Assembly: GCF_013170825.1 (NCBI RefSeq)
Contig: NZ_CP033365.1
Location: 930,001-994,000 of the forward strand
From: Mesorhizobium sp. NZP2298
GTDB taxonomy: Bacteria > Pseudomonadota > Alphaproteobacteria > Rhizobiales > Rhizobiaceae
Length of the DNA: 64,000 bases
Direction: 5' to 3'
Shown here: in pieces, positions 15,830 through 24,862 of the stretch
Layout: every line of letters starts with the position of its first letter
Position numbering within the stretch: position 1 is the stretch's first letter
The notes under the pieces: model-generated
Databases searched by the model: none
Told to the model about the DNA's origin: nothing
Seen by the model: only the letters and a program-made list of their open reading frames with translations
Translations under genes and position numbers: made by a program

Positions 15830-16798
15830 ATGACGACGCGCGAACCCGAAAAACCCACCGAGCCCCTCACTTTCGCGGTGCTGGTCTTCCCCGGCTTTCC
15901 GATGATGGCGTTCAGCTCCGTCATCGAGCCGCTGCGCGCCGCCAACATACTGGCGAAGCGGGAGTGCTATCGCTGGATCATCGTCGGCGGCACGAAAGGT
16001 GCGGTCGAGGCCTCGAACGGCGTCGTCATCCAGCCAGGGTTCTATGCCGAGGATGCCCCGAAGGTCGATCGCATCGTCGTCTGCTCGGGCGGCGATGCCG
16101 ATCATCTCGTCGCCGAGGCCGCCGCGAGCTGGATCCGCCGCAGCCTGCGCAATGGCGCCCATATCGGCGCGGTGGCGGATGCCGCCTTCTTCCTGGCGCG
16201 GGCCGGCCTGCTCGATGGCCATGCCTGCACGCTGCACTGGACCAGCCAGGCCGCCTTCACCGAGGCCTTTCCCAACATCGAGCTGCGCCGCGACCTCTAC
16301 GTCATCGACCGCAAGCGCTTCACTTCGGCCGGCGGCGTCGGTAGCCTCGACATGATGCTGGAGATCATCACCAACGACTACGGCGCCGAGCTCGCAGCCG
16401 GCGTCGCCGAATGGTTCGTGCACAGCCCGCTGCGGTCGAGTGTGGACCGCAAGCTGATGCCGCTGCGCCTGCGCACCGGCGTCCAGAACGAGCTGGTGCT
16501 GTCGGCCATCGCCATCATGGAGGACGCGGTGGAGGAGCGGCTCGGCATGGCCGAGCTGACGGCCCGGCTCGGCGTCTCGTCCGACAAGCTCGAACGCTCC
16601 TTCCGCTCCGAACTCGATATCTCGCCCAATGGCTATTACCGGCGGCTCAGGCTGAAGCGCGCCGCCGATCTCTTGGCGCATTCGACACTTGCCGTTCGCG
16701 ACGTGGCGCTGGCCTGTGGCTTTGCCTCGATGTCGAGTTTTGCCCGCGCCTTTCGCGAGGAGCACGGGCATCCGCCGAAACTGGCGCGGCGACATTGA
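15830..16798 (+). CDS. GlxA-family AraC-type transcriptional regulator
   Basis: 322-aa two-domain regulator. The N-terminal DJ-1/PfpI-like domain (about 15-185) includes FAVLVFPGFPMMAFSSVIEPL and VVCSGGDADHL, and lacks the usual catalytic Cys. The C-terminal AraC DNA-binding domain (about 220-322) has ERSFRSELDISPNGYYRRLRL and VRDVALACGFASMSSFARAF. Relatives (GbdR, ArgR of Pseudomonas, CdhR) control use of betaines, carnitine or arginine. Candidate targets are the M24/hydrolase genes about 0.9 kb downstream on the same strand; this is inference from position. Confidence 0.9.
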   Translation: MTTREPEKPTEPLTFAVLVFPGFPMMAFSSVIEPLRAANILAKRECYRWIIVGGTKGAVEASNGVVIQPGFYAEDAPKVDRIVVCSGGDADHLVAEAAASWIRRSLRNGAHIGAVADAAFFLARAGLLDGHACTLHWTSQAAFTEAFPNIELRRDLYVIDRKRFTSAGGVGSLDMMLEIITNDYGAELAAGVAEWFVHSPLRSSVDRKLMPLRLRTGVQNELVLSAIAIMEDAVEERLGMAELTARLGVSSDKLERSFRSELDISPNGYYRRLRLKRAADLLAHSTLAVRDVALACGFASMSSFARAFREEHGHPPKLARRH

Positions 16799-16848
16799 GG
16801 CCAGAACTCAACCTGCTGGTTGTAGCCAACGGGGCGGAGAGGGGTCGT

Positions 16849-17157
16849 TTAGTTCTCGACGACAAAGGTGCCGTCTGTGTCTTGGTAGACGAACAACTCG
16901 ACGGCGTCGTGTTTTTGGCGGTCGATCGAAATCGCGACGAAATCATCCCCACCTAAGTGAAGGGTAATCCCTTGATCGGTGGATGTAACGCGTTCGATAT
17001 ACAATCCGCTTGCTTTGTCACTCATGCTCAGCGACACTTCTGTATAAATGGTAAGCCCAGTGCCGTCGGAGAAAAGAACGCTGATCCCAAACCCCGGCTC
17101 GCTCCTTTCAATGGAGCGGATCGATTTGCCGACCATTCTTTCTCTGAAGGTTTGCAC
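16849..17157 (-). CDS. Orphan small beta-rich protein, unknown function
   Basis: 102-aa protein without signal peptide or membrane segment. It alternates short hydrophobic stretches (GISVLFSDGTGLTIYTEVSL, GITLHLGGDDFVAISI, AVELFVYQDTDGTFVV), so it is probably all-beta. The start is a GTG behind AGGAAGAG. Its DNA is clearly poorer in GC than the genes around it, with more A/T-ending codons, which points to recent acquisition. The look is that of small immunity-type proteins found without their toxin, but no family is recognised. It lies 21 bp after the gene at 17179-17418. Confidence 0.65.
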   Translation of the reverse strand: MQTFRERMVGKSIRSIERSEPGFGISVLFSDGTGLTIYTEVSLSMSDKASGLYIERVTSTDQGITLHLGGDDFVAISIDRQKHDAVELFVYQDTDGTFVVEN

Positions 17158-17178
17158 AGCACTCTTCCTGATCTGTTG

Positions 17179-17418
17179 TTAGCGAATAACGGGATCGGTT
17201 GGTGGCAGGCGAACGTTGGCTCGGGCAATCATCCATTCGACTACTTCAACAGGCACTTCAGCCTGACACAAGGTAATGGTCATCTTCCCATCGACATCTG
17301 AGAGGAAAATCTCGCCGACTATGTGATTATCCTGGTCGACAAGCTCCAGATACATGCCATCACGTTGGACATCACTGCCAATCGTGGCTTCATAGTTCCG
17401 TCCGGCCAATTCAATCAT
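17179..17418 (-). CDS. Orphan small protein paired with the gene at 16849-17157
   Basis: 79-aa acidic protein (MIELAGRNYEATIGSDVQ to VRLPPTDPVIR), mostly beta by pattern, with no signal or membrane segment. It starts with ATG at 17418 and has the same low-GC composition as its partner, with which it should be co-transcribed. The pair lies on the minus strand between two plus-strand genes, which again suggests an inserted cassette. I do not recognise it. Confidence 0.6.
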   Translation of the reverse strand: MIELAGRNYEATIGSDVQRDGMYLELVDQDNHIVGEIFLSDVDGKMTITLCQAEVPVEVVEWMIARANVRLPPTDPVIR

Positions 17419-17686
17419 GCCATCAATATCCGCGAATGACGCATGGCCCGCAATGGGCGGTTAGCAGTGGTTCACTCGCTAGCCCTTGGGTGAGACACCG
17501 CAGCCCGCAGAGCGTTCTATCACTCGGTGATGGCCGTCAGCTAAAGATCGAACTCGATCGTTCGGTTGATGGGCTCTGGCCTAGGGTGTTGCGGCATCCC
17601 GCACAACACACGCGGTTTTCCGCACAATCCTTCCACGCCTCCTGCGCCATGCTCTTACCTTGCAACCGACCCAAGGCTAATCCCCC

Positions 17687-18991
17687 ATGAGCATCGTCGT
17701 ATTCGACCCCGACAGCACCGAGGACGTCGACTTCAAGGACCGCATGCGCCACCCCGCAGCGGCCGATCCGGCCGGCGGCATGTGGCTGTCGGACACCGAG
17801 CCATCCTTCATCGATGCCGACGCCTTGCGCAAAGGCCGGCTGGCCAAATTGCGCGGCTGGATGCGCGACGCCGGCTATGGCGGCGTGGTGCTGTTCGACC
17901 CCTACAACCAGCGCTACGCCACCGGCTCGCGCAACATGTTCGGTTATTTCCTGCGCAACTCGACCCGCTATTTCTTCATCCCCACCGAAGGGCCGATCGT
18001 GCTGTTCGAGTATCCGCAGAGCTACCATGTCTCCATGGTGCTCGACACGATCGACGAGGCGCGGCCTTCCAAGCTGGTCTGGTCGTCTGTCTCCGGCCGC
18101 GACGACGAGACCGCCGGGCCTTTCGCAGACGAGATCGCCGAGCTTTTGAAGAAGCATGGCGGCGGCTCGATGAAGCTTGGGCTCGACCGCTGCAGCCATC
18201 TGCAGGCGCTGGCCTTGGAAAAGCGTGGGTGCGAGGTGCGGGATTGCCAGGGCGAGATCCTGGCGGTGCGCGCGGTGAAGACGCCCGAGGAGGTGAAATG
18301 CCTGCAGGTGTCGATGGCGGGCGCTGAAGCCGCCGTCTACGCGGTGCGCGAGGCGATCAAGCCCGGCGTCTCTGAAAACGACCTCTTCGCCATCATGTAT
18401 GGCGAGGTGATCCGCCAAGGCGGCGAGTTCATCGAGACGCGGCTGCTGACGTCGGGCCAGCGCACCAATCCGTGGTTCAACGAGGCCAGCGGCCGCAAGA
18501 TCCGGCCCGGCGAACTTTTGGCGCTCGATACCGACACGATCGGCTGCTACGGCTATTATTCCGATTTCTCGCGCACCTTTCGCTGCGGGCCGGGCAGACC
18601 GACGGCCTACCAGAAGTCGCTCTACCGCATGGCGCACGACCAGGTGCAGCACAATATTTCGATCGTCAAACCCGGCATGGCGTTTCGCGAGATCGCCGAG
18701 AAGGCCTGGACAATCCCGGACCGCTTCGTCGACCAGCGCTACACCTCGGTGATGCATGGTGTCGGCATGCATGGCGAGACACCGTTCATCGCTCATGCCA
18801 TGGATTACGAGACCTATGGCCGCGATGGCCATATCGTGCCGGGCATGGTGGTGAGCGTGGAAAGCTATATTGGCGAGAAGGGCGGCCGCGAGGGCGTCAA
18901 GCTGGAGGACGAGATCCTGATCACCGACACCGGGACGGAGCTGCTGTCGCGCTTCCCCTATGAGGATGAGTTTCTGGAGAAGCAGGTTTGA
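17687..18991 (+). CDS. M24-family metalloenzyme, DddP-like
   Basis: 434-aa pita-bread-fold protein. The metal ligands fit Asp281, Asp283 (ALDTDTIG), Asp293 (YSDFSRTF), His357 (MHGVGMHGE), Glu392 (SVESYIG) and Glu407 (VKLEDEI). Their spacing equals what I recall for the DMSP lyase DddP (D295, D297, D307, H371, E406, E421), and Tyr352 matches its Tyr366. However, the residue at the place of the proposed catalytic Asp377 is Gly363, so DMSP lyase activity is doubtful. Aminopeptidase P-like, creatinase-like or ectoine hydrolase-like hydrolysis are alternatives. The cysteine hydrolase and esterase downstream suggest a catabolic set for a nitrogen compound. Confidence 0.8.
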   Translation: MSIVVFDPDSTEDVDFKDRMRHPAAADPAGGMWLSDTEPSFIDADALRKGRLAKLRGWMRDAGYGGVVLFDPYNQRYATGSRNMFGYFLRNSTRYFFIPTEGPIVLFEYPQSYHVSMVLDTIDEARPSKLVWSSVSGRDDETAGPFADEIAELLKKHGGGSMKLGLDRCSHLQALALEKRGCEVRDCQGEILAVRAVKTPEEVKCLQVSMAGAEAAVYAVREAIKPGVSENDLFAIMYGEVIRQGGEFIETRLLTSGQRTNPWFNEASGRKIRPGELLALDTDTIGCYGYYSDFSRTFRCGPGRPTAYQKSLYRMAHDQVQHNISIVKPGMAFREIAEKAWTIPDRFVDQRYTSVMHGVGMHGETPFIAHAMDYETYGRDGHIVPGMVVSVESYIGEKGGREGVKLEDEILITDTGTELLSRFPYEDEFLEKQV

Positions 18992-19035
18992 TTGTCTTTG
19001 CACGACCCCTGTCAACCAGCGCTGCCTCTTACCGC

Positions 19036-19241
19036 TTCGTCATCCTAGGGCGAAGCAAGGAGCGCAGCGACGCGGCGCAGACCCCTGGAGCTGCTCCGCA
19101 GCCCAAGGGATCCATGCCGGGACTCCAACGCGTCGCCACGGTCCTGAATTCTGCTCCGCTGGGCCCGTCAGAAAGGTCACGGCATGGATCCTCGGGTCTC
19201 CGCGACGGAGCTTCGCTCCTGCTCCGCCCGTGGATGACGAA
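19036..19241. repeat. Bounded intergenic palindromic element, copy 2
   Basis: 206-bp element with the exact termini TTCGTCATCC and GGATGACGAA and internal GGATCCATGCC / GGCATGGATCC units in opposite orientation. It fills the 337-bp gap between the M24 gene and the cysteine hydrolase gene; the remaining bases of the gap show nothing further. Confidence 0.85.
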
Positions 19242-19328
19242 GGTGGGGAGGCGCCGCCCAATCACCGCTGCCTGCGCCAGCTCACTGAAACGAACGGCGG
19301 CAGCCGCACGAAGCCAGGGCCCATCCGC

Positions 19329-20009
19329 ATGAAAGCTTCCATCGCCATCAAGCGCGGCACCGTCGCCGCCGTTTTCATCGACCTGCAGGAAGAGCACCGG
19401 CAGGACCCGCGCTATCTGGTCGAAGGCTTCGCCGGCATCCTCGCCAACGTCCAGCGCCTGCAGGCGGCGGCACGCGAGAACAAAGTGCCGCTCCAGCACT
19501 GGGCCTATATTGTCGACCTCGACAAGCAGGACCGGCCCTTTCATCCCGTTGGTGCCGATGGCAAGTCGGCTTTCTCAGACAAGAGCGATCCGCTGACCGA
19601 AATCTGCCATGAGGTGGCGCCTGCCGATGGCGAGGCGCTGCTGATCAAGGCCGAGGCGAGCGCCTTCCGCTCGGAGCCGGCGGCCGATCGGCTCAAGGCT
19701 TCCGGTATCGAATGGCTGGTCATCGCTGGTGTGTGGACGGAGGCCTGCATCGACGCATCGGTAAAGGATGCGGTTGCGAAAGGTTTTCGCGTGCTGCTGG
19801 TCAAGGATGCCTGCGGCAGCGGCAGCGCGGCCATGCACCAGACCGGCATCCTCAACCTTGCCAACCGGCTCTATGGCGGCGCGGTCACCGACACGGACGG
19901 CGCCTGCCGGCTGCTGGCTGGTGAGACGGTCTCCGCCTGGCAGGTCGAGGGCTCAGTGCCGCTGCGCTTCAGTTTCGACAACGCAGCCGCCCTCTACGCG
20001 GATCTGTGA
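19329..20009 (+). CDS. Isochorismatase-family cysteine hydrolase
   Basis: 226-aa amidohydrolase of the isochorismatase/nicotinamidase fold. The triad Asp18 (AVFIDLQEEH), Lys107 (LLIKAEASAF) and Cys140 (VWTEACIDASVKDA) is complete, so it should hydrolyse an amide such as a carbamoyl or N-carbamoyl substrate. The ATG at 19329 (MKASIAIKRG) is the first sensible start; the frame is open upstream through the repeat element. It lies 18 bp ahead of the esterase gene and in line with the M24 gene. The actual substrate is unknown. Confidence 0.88.
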   Translation: MKASIAIKRGTVAAVFIDLQEEHRQDPRYLVEGFAGILANVQRLQAAARENKVPLQHWAYIVDLDKQDRPFHPVGADGKSAFSDKSDPLTEICHEVAPADGEALLIKAEASAFRSEPAADRLKASGIEWLVIAGVWTEACIDASVKDAVAKGFRVLLVKDACGSGSAAMHQTGILNLANRLYGGAVTDTDGACRLLAGETVSAWQVEGSVPLRFSFDNAAALYADL

Positions 20010-20027
20010 CAGATTGAGCAGACCGAC

Positions 20028-20978
20028 ATGACCGGCCGCGGCAAATACGAAACACGGCTCGATCCGGCGCTGTGGGCCTACATCGACAGCGTCAACGGTT
20101 GGTACCCGCCCGAGATCACCGGCCTGCCGATCGACAAGCAGCGCGATGTCTATGACCGCATGTGCCGGGCCTTCCACCGGGGCCGCCCCGCCGGAGTCAA
20201 TGCCAGCGACGGCCTGATCGCCTTGTCGAGCCACGACATCCCGATCCGCCACTACCAGCCCGCAGGCGGCCCAGCGCTCGCCGTGGTGCTCTATTTCCAT
20301 GGCGGCGGCTTCATCCTTGGCGGGCTCGACAGCCATGACGACATCTGCTCCGAGCTCTGCGCCGGCACCGGCTTCGACGTGCTGTCGGTCGACTATCGGC
20401 TGGCGCCGGAGCATCTGCATCCCGCCGCCTTCGATGATGCGATGACCGCTTTCGCATGGGCAGCGGCCGCCACCGACCTGCCGCTGGTGCTGTGTGGCGA
20501 GAGCGCCGGCGGCAATCTGGCCGCGGCGGTGGCACAAGCGACGCGCCGGCATATCAGGGCTGCGATCGGCCAGGTGCTAATCTATCCCGGCCTCGGCGGC
20601 GACGAGAGCAAGGGTTCCTATGTCGAGCATGCCGAGGCGCCGCTGCTGTCCGTCGGCGACATCGCCTTCTATCGCGACGTCCGGTCAGCCAAGCGGCAAG
20701 CGCCTGACGATCCGACCTTCTCGCCGCTGCTCGATAGCGACTTTTCAGGCCTGCCGCCGACGGTGATCATATCAGCTGAATGTGACCCGCTGTCATCCGA
20801 TGGCGAGACCTATCGCGATCGCATCCTCACCGCCGGCGGCAAGGCATGGTGGCATGAGGAGAAGCGCCTGGTTCACAGTTTCCTGCGCGCCCGCACCACG
20901 GTACCCGCGGCCGCCGAGGCATTCGCGCGCATCATCGCGGCGGTTGGTGCGCTGGGCCGGAGCGAATGGCCGTACTGA
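20028..20978 (+). CDS. Alpha/beta hydrolase, hormone-sensitive-lipase type
   Basis: 316-aa esterase of the HSL family (PF07859). It has the oxyanion-hole HGGG at 91-94 (YFHGGGFILGG), the nucleophile Ser159 in CGESAGGNLAAA, Asp in SAECDPLSSDGE and His in RLVHSFLRAR. No signal peptide is seen, so it is cytoplasmic. It follows the cysteine hydrolase gene at 18 bp, making a likely two-gene or three-gene operon with the M24 gene. Formamidase- or carboxylesterase-like activity on a metabolite is the fair guess. Confidence 0.87.
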   Translation: MTGRGKYETRLDPALWAYIDSVNGWYPPEITGLPIDKQRDVYDRMCRAFHRGRPAGVNASDGLIALSSHDIPIRHYQPAGGPALAVVLYFHGGGFILGGLDSHDDICSELCAGTGFDVLSVDYRLAPEHLHPAAFDDAMTAFAWAAAATDLPLVLCGESAGGNLAAAVAQATRRHIRAAIGQVLIYPGLGGDESKGSYVEHAEAPLLSVGDIAFYRDVRSAKRQAPDDPTFSPLLDSDFSGLPPTVIISAECDPLSSDGETYRDRILTAGGKAWWHEEKRLVHSFLRARTTVPAAAEAFARIIAAVGALGRSEWPY

Positions 20979-20981
20979 AGG

Positions 20982-21710
20982 CTAGGACGACGTCGCGGCT
21001 TTTGCTTCGGATGACGTCGCTTTCAGCCAGAGTGCCTTTTCACCGAGCGTGGCGACCATGGCGGCATGGGCGGCGCGGTCGGCCTCGGTGAGGCGCGGCG
21101 GCAATGGGGCCGGGCGTTGGGCGACGATGATCTCGATGTGCCGGATATTTTCACCGCCTCGCGCCGGCGCGGTCGAGCTGTCGAGGATGAGGGCGGCCTG
21201 CTTGCCGCCGATCAGCTCGATATAGACCTCGGCCAGCAATTCGGAATCGAGAAGCGCGCCATGCTTGGTGCGCTTCGTGTTGTCGATGCCGTAGCGCCGG
21301 CAGAGCGCGTCGAGCGAATTGGGGCCCATCGGGTGCTTGCGGCGCGCCAGCGCCAGCGTATCGACGACGCGGCCGGGATCGACGACGGGATGACCGAGCC
21401 GGCCGAATTCGACATTGAGGAAGCCGATGTCGAAAGTGGCGTTGTGGGCGACCAGCTTGGCGCCGTCGGTGAAAGTCAGCCATTCCTCGGCGATTTCGGC
21501 AAAGGTCGGCTTGCCCGCGAGGTCGGCCGCGCTGATGCCGTGCACCGCTTGCGCTTCCTCATGGATCGCCCGGCCCTGCGGGTTGATGTAGTGGTGAAAG
21601 GTCCTGCCGGTCGGGAAACGGTTGACCAGTTCGACGCCGCCCAGCTCGATCACGCGGTCGTCGCGCGAATCAAGGCCGGTGGTTTCCGTGTCGAAGATGA
21701 TCTCGCGCAT
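20982..21710 (-). CDS. dnaQ: DNA polymerase III epsilon subunit (3'-5' proofreading exonuclease)
   Basis: 242-aa DEDDh exonuclease. ExoI is IIFDTETTGLD (Asp7, Glu9), ExoII is LVAHNATFDIGFLN, and ExoIII is TKHGALLDSELLAEVY with the catalytic His and Asp. The C-terminal region (PLPPRLTEADRAAHAAMVATL) would contact the alpha subunit. It is convergent with the esterase gene, separated by 3 bp. In other rhizobia dnaQ is next to secB; here about 14.6 kb of extra genes lie between the blocks. Confidence 0.95.
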   Translation of the reverse strand: MREIIFDTETTGLDSRDDRVIELGGVELVNRFPTGRTFHHYINPQGRAIHEEAQAVHGISAADLAGKPTFAEIAEEWLTFTDGAKLVAHNATFDIGFLNVEFGRLGHPVVDPGRVVDTLALARRKHPMGPNSLDALCRRYGIDNTKRTKHGALLDSELLAEVYIELIGGKQAALILDSSTAPARGGENIRHIEIIVAQRPAPLPPRLTEADRAAHAAMVATLGEKALWLKATSSEAKAATSS

Positions 21711-21785
21711 CGAATCAGTCGCTCCAAAGGAGCAGAATCACGAGACCGGAACAAAATGGCAATGGGCAATGCTGACGGCCTGCCG

Positions 21786-22379
21786 TCAGGAACCCCTTTG
21801 TCCCCGGAGTTCAGCGATGATGGCGGCAACGGCGGCACGGGCCGCGTCCAGCCCCTGGCCGGTGTCGATGATGAAGTCCGCAAGCCTGCGCTTCTCCTCA
21901 TCCGGCACCTGCTTGGCCAGGATCGCCGCCAGTTTTTCTTCCGTCATGCCGGGCCGCGCCAGCACGCGCTGGCGCTGCACTTCGGAGGGCGCGGTGACGA
22001 CGACGACCTTGTCGACGCGGCCACGGCCGCCGGTTTCGAACAGCAGCGGGATGTCGAGCACGGCGATCGATTCGCCAGCGTTACGATGCCTGGCGAGGAA
22101 GGCGTCGGCATCGGCGCGAACCAGCGGATGGATGATGGCTTCCAGCTGCTTCAGCGCGCCGGCATCGCCAAGGACGCGCGCGCCAAGCTTTACGCGATCG
22201 ACCATACCGCCAACCGTGGTGCCGGGAAAGGCGGCCTCGACCAAAGGCGCCGCCACGCCCGAATAAAGGCGATGCACCGTCTCGTCGGAATCATGGACCG
22301 GCACGCCGGCCTCGGCGAACATTTTTGCCGTCGTCGACTTGCCCATGCCGATCGAACCGGTGAGGCCGAGCACGATCAT
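21786..22379 (-). CDS. coaE: Dephospho-CoA kinase
   Basis: Last step of CoA synthesis: phosphorylates the 3'-OH of dephospho-CoA. 197 aa, with P-loop [12 protein letters not shown] (residues 5-16), SDETVHRLY in the substrate lid and [12 protein letters not shown], all typical. The start overlaps the aroE stop by 4 bp, so coaE is coupled to aroE. It lies upstream of dnaQ in the conserved order maf-aroE-coaE-dnaQ. Confidence 0.96.
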   Translation of the reverse strand: MIVLGLTGSIGMGKSTTAKMFAEAGVPVHDSDETVHRLYSGVAAPLVEAAFPGTTVGGMVDRVKLGARVLGDAGALKQLEAIIHPLVRADADAFLARHRNAGESIAVLDIPLLFETGGRGRVDKVVVVTAPSEVQRQRVLARPGMTEEKLAAILAKQVPDEEKRRLADFIIDTGQGLDAARAAVAAIIAELRGQRGS

Positions 22380-23218
22380 GGTTTCGGCACCATGTCGGCG
22401 ACGATGAGCGCGCGCAGCTCGGCCGTGACCTGCGGCCTGACGCCGAACCAGTGTTCGAAGCCGGGCACGGCCTGGTTGAGCAGCATGCCGAGGCCGTCGA
22501 CCGTCTTCAGCCCCCTGGCGCGCGCGGCGGCAAGCAGCGGCGTCTCCAGCGGCACATAGACGAGATCGGTGACGACGGCATGGTCCGGCAGCAAGGCGGG
22601 ATCGGCGGAGAGGCCTTCATTGCCGACCATGCCGAGCGCGGTGGTGTTGACCAGCAGGCCGGCGTCGGCCAGCAATTCGTCGGTCGCCGCCGTGCCGTGC
22701 GCCGTAACGCCGGCGCCGAAACGATCGCGCAATTCCTGTGCCCGGGCGAGCGTGCGGTTGACGATGCGGATATCGCTGACGCCACGCAGCTTCAGCGCCT
22801 GGATGACGGCGCGCGACGCACCGCCGGCGCCGAGCACGACCGCGGGTCCGGTGTTCGCCCAGCCCGGCGCGTAATCATCGAGGTTGGCGGCAAAGCCGTG
22901 GCCATCGGTGTTGCCGCCCCACAGGACGCCGCCCTCGAACCACAGCGTGTTGACGGCGCCGATCTCCTCAGCCGCCTGGTCGCGGCGGTGGACAAGAGCA
23001 AAGGCGGCCTCCTTGTGCGGGATGGTGACATTGCCGCCGCGAAACCCGTTTGCCTGCAATGTCGCGATGAATTCGGCAAAATCCTGCGGCGCGACGTCGA
23101 TGGCCTCGTAGCTGCCGTCGATGCCGTGTTTTGCCAGCCAGTGGCCATGGATCTTCGGCGAGCGCGAATGCTTGATCGGATGCCCGGTGACAAAAGCTTT
23201 TTTGGTCGCCTCAGCCAT
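22376..23218 (-). CDS. aroE: Shikimate dehydrogenase (NADP+)
   Basis: Reduces 3-dehydroshikimate in aromatic amino acid synthesis; 280 aa. The substrate site shows [14 protein letters not shown] (about 14-27) and [13 protein letters not shown] with the catalytic Lys. The NADP-binding loop is [16 protein letters not shown] (about 127-142), followed by [10 protein letters not shown]. It overlaps maf by 8 bp and coaE by 4 bp, so all three are translated from one message. Confidence 0.96.
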   Translation of the reverse strand: MAEATKKAFVTGHPIKHSRSPKIHGHWLAKHGIDGSYEAIDVAPQDFAEFIATLQANGFRGGNVTIPHKEAAFALVHRRDQAAEEIGAVNTLWFEGGVLWGGNTDGHGFAANLDDYAPGWANTGPAVVLGAGGASRAVIQALKLRGVSDIRIVNRTLARAQELRDRFGAGVTAHGTAATDELLADAGLLVNTTALGMVGNEGLSADPALLPDHAVVTDLVYVPLETPLLAAARARGLKTVDGLGMLLNQAVPGFEHWFGVRPQVTAELRALIVADMVPKP

Positions 23219-23810
23219 CGATGGCTCCCAGCCTGCGCAGTTCCGTCAGCAGCGGCAAAAGCGGCAGGCCGACAATCGTGAAATGGTCGCCCTCGACCTT
23301 CTCGAACAGCTGGATGCCTTCACCTTCGATCTGGTAGGCGCCGACGCTGGCCAGAGCCTTGGCGCCGACACGGGCAAGATGCCGGCCGATGAAGCCGGGG
23401 TCGAGCTTGCGCATGGTCATGGAGGCGATACCGACATGCCGCCACAGCACCTTGCCGTCACGGACCAATACGGCGGCGCTGTTGAGCTGGTGCGTCCTGC
23501 CCGATAGCGCCAGGAGATGGCGGCGCGCACCCTCCATGTCGGCCGGCTTGTGAAACACTTCATCACCGAGCGACAAGGTCTGGTCGCAGCCAAGCACCAG
23601 CGCGCCGGGCCGGCGCTCACTCACTTCCGTGGCCTTGGCCTCGGCCAGCACCAAAGCGACATCCTCGGGCGAGACGCCGCTGTTTTGCAACGGCGCCTCG
23701 AGCGCGCGCTCGTCGACATCGGCGGGAACCGCCTCGATGTCGAGCCCGGCATTGACGAGCATTGCCTTGCGAAACGGGCTGCCTGAGGCGAGAATGATTT
23801 TTTCGGTCAT
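23211..23810 (-). CDS. maf: Maf-family nucleotide pyrophosphatase
   Basis: 199-aa house-cleaning NTP pyrophosphatase. It has the N-terminal [16 protein letters not shown] (about 7-22), [18 protein letters not shown] (about 73-90), and [15 protein letters not shown] with the conserved Arg/Thr. Maf proteins hydrolyse modified or canonical pyrimidine nucleotides (dTTP, UTP, m5UTP). It heads the maf-aroE-coaE run; dnaQ follows at 75 bp. Confidence 0.93.
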   Translation of the reverse strand: MTEKIILASGSPFRKAMLVNAGLDIEAVPADVDERALEAPLQNSGVSPEDVALVLAEAKATEVSERRPGALVLGCDQTLSLGDEVFHKPADMEGARRHLLALSGRTHQLNSAAVLVRDGKVLWRHVGIASMTMRKLDPGFIGRHLARVGAKALASVGAYQIEGEGIQLFEKVEGDHFTIVGLPLLPLLTELRRLGAIDG

Positions 23811-23945
23811 GGTTTGTGCGCCTGATTACGCGTCCAGTTGCCGTCGAGATGTTCATCCAAGTAGAAAACCGCTGCACTCGTTGGCCATTGTAATGGCCTT
23901 TCAAGCGACATGGCGGTGGGTGTTGGCGCCCCGCGGCGGCCCCAA

Positions 23946-24767
23946 TTATCTGTTCTTCCCTCTCAGGGCAACGATTGCCGCGGCCGTTTCCTCGATCGAG
24001 CGGCGGCTGACATCGATCATCGGCCAGCCATGGCGGGTACAGATCTGTCTGGCATAGGCGAGCTCCTCGTTGATCGCCGCGCGGTCGACATAGTCGGTCG
24101 GCACGTAGGAGCTGCTGTTGCCGAGGATGCGGTTCTGGCGGACATGCGAGATGCGCTCCGCGGTGGCGATCAGCCCGACGATCAGCGGTGTCCTGGCGGC
24201 GACCAGGCTTTCCGGCACCGGCACACCAAGCACGATCGGTATGTTGGCGGTCTTGATGCCGCGATTGGCGAGATAGATGCTGGTCGGCGTCTTCGAGGTG
24301 CGCGAGATGCCGATCAGCACGACATCGGCATCGTCCATGTTGAGCGGCAGCTGGCCGTCATCATGGTCCATGGTGAAGTTGAGGGCATCGATGCGGCGGA
24401 AATATTCGGCGTCGAGGACATGCTGGGCGCCGACGCGCCGGCCGGCCGGCGTGCCGAGATAGGACTGGAAGACGGTGAGCACCGGCTCCAGCACGGAGAC
24501 ACAGGGCAGGCCCATGGTGGCGCAGCGCTCGTCAATGCCGCGCGCCAGCTTCTGGTCGACGACCGTATAGAGGATAATGCCCGGCTCCTCCTCTATGTCC
24601 TCGAACACCTTGGCCACCTGCTTTTCGGTGCGGATGAGCGGGTAGATGTGCTCGATGGCACGCGCATCCTTGTATTGCGCGGAGGCCGCCCGCCCGGCGG
24701 CGAGCAGCGTTTCGCCGGTGGCATCGGAAATCAGATGCAGGTGAAAGAAGCTCTGGGGTTTGTTCAC
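23946..24767 (-). CDS. ppsR: PEP synthase / PPDK regulatory kinase-phosphorylase (DUF299)
   Basis: 273-aa bifunctional ADP-dependent kinase and Pi-dependent pyrophosphorylase that controls PEP synthase or pyruvate phosphate dikinase through threonine phosphorylation. The N-terminus [21 protein letters not shown], the P-loop-like [17 protein letters not shown] (about 157-173) and the C-terminal [16 protein letters not shown] are diagnostic. In rhizobia the target is usually PPDK. Its start borders the replication origin region, so its promoter lies within oriC. Confidence 0.92.
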   Translation of the reverse strand: MNKPQSFFHLHLISDATGETLLAAGRAASAQYKDARAIEHIYPLIRTEKQVAKVFEDIEEEPGIILYTVVDQKLARGIDERCATMGLPCVSVLEPVLTVFQSYLGTPAGRRVGAQHVLDAEYFRRIDALNFTMDHDDGQLPLNMDDADVVLIGISRTSKTPTSIYLANRGIKTANIPIVLGVPVPESLVAARTPLIVGLIATAERISHVRQNRILGNSSSYVPTDYVDRAAINEELAYARQICTRHGWPMIDVSRRSIEETAAAIVALRGKNR

Positions 24768-24794
24768 AGGGGATCACCTGGGGCTGTGGGTGGA

Positions 24795-24803
24795 TGTGGA
24801 TAA
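24795..24803 (-). promoter_or_regulatory. DnaA box (perfect TTATCCACA)
   Basis: TGTGGATAA on the plus strand reads TTATCCACA on the minus strand, the full consensus. It is the best DnaA site in the oriC interval. Confidence 0.8.
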
Positions 24804-24853
24804 GGTCGAATGGAAAGACAGGGCCGTGGCGGGCGACTGTATCAGATGCCGGT

Positions 24854-24862
24854 TTGTCCACA
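24854..24862 (+). promoter_or_regulatory. DnaA box (TTGTCCACA, one mismatch)
   Basis: Differs from TTATCCACA at one base and lies 51 bp from the perfect box in the opposite orientation. Both are near the ppsR side of oriC. Confidence 0.6.

Noticed and set aside
17687..18991. Calling this gene a DMSP lyase (dddP)
   Set aside because: The metal ligands fit, but Gly363 stands where DddP has its proposed base Asp377, and no DMSP-linked genes (dmd, acu, BCCT) are nearby.
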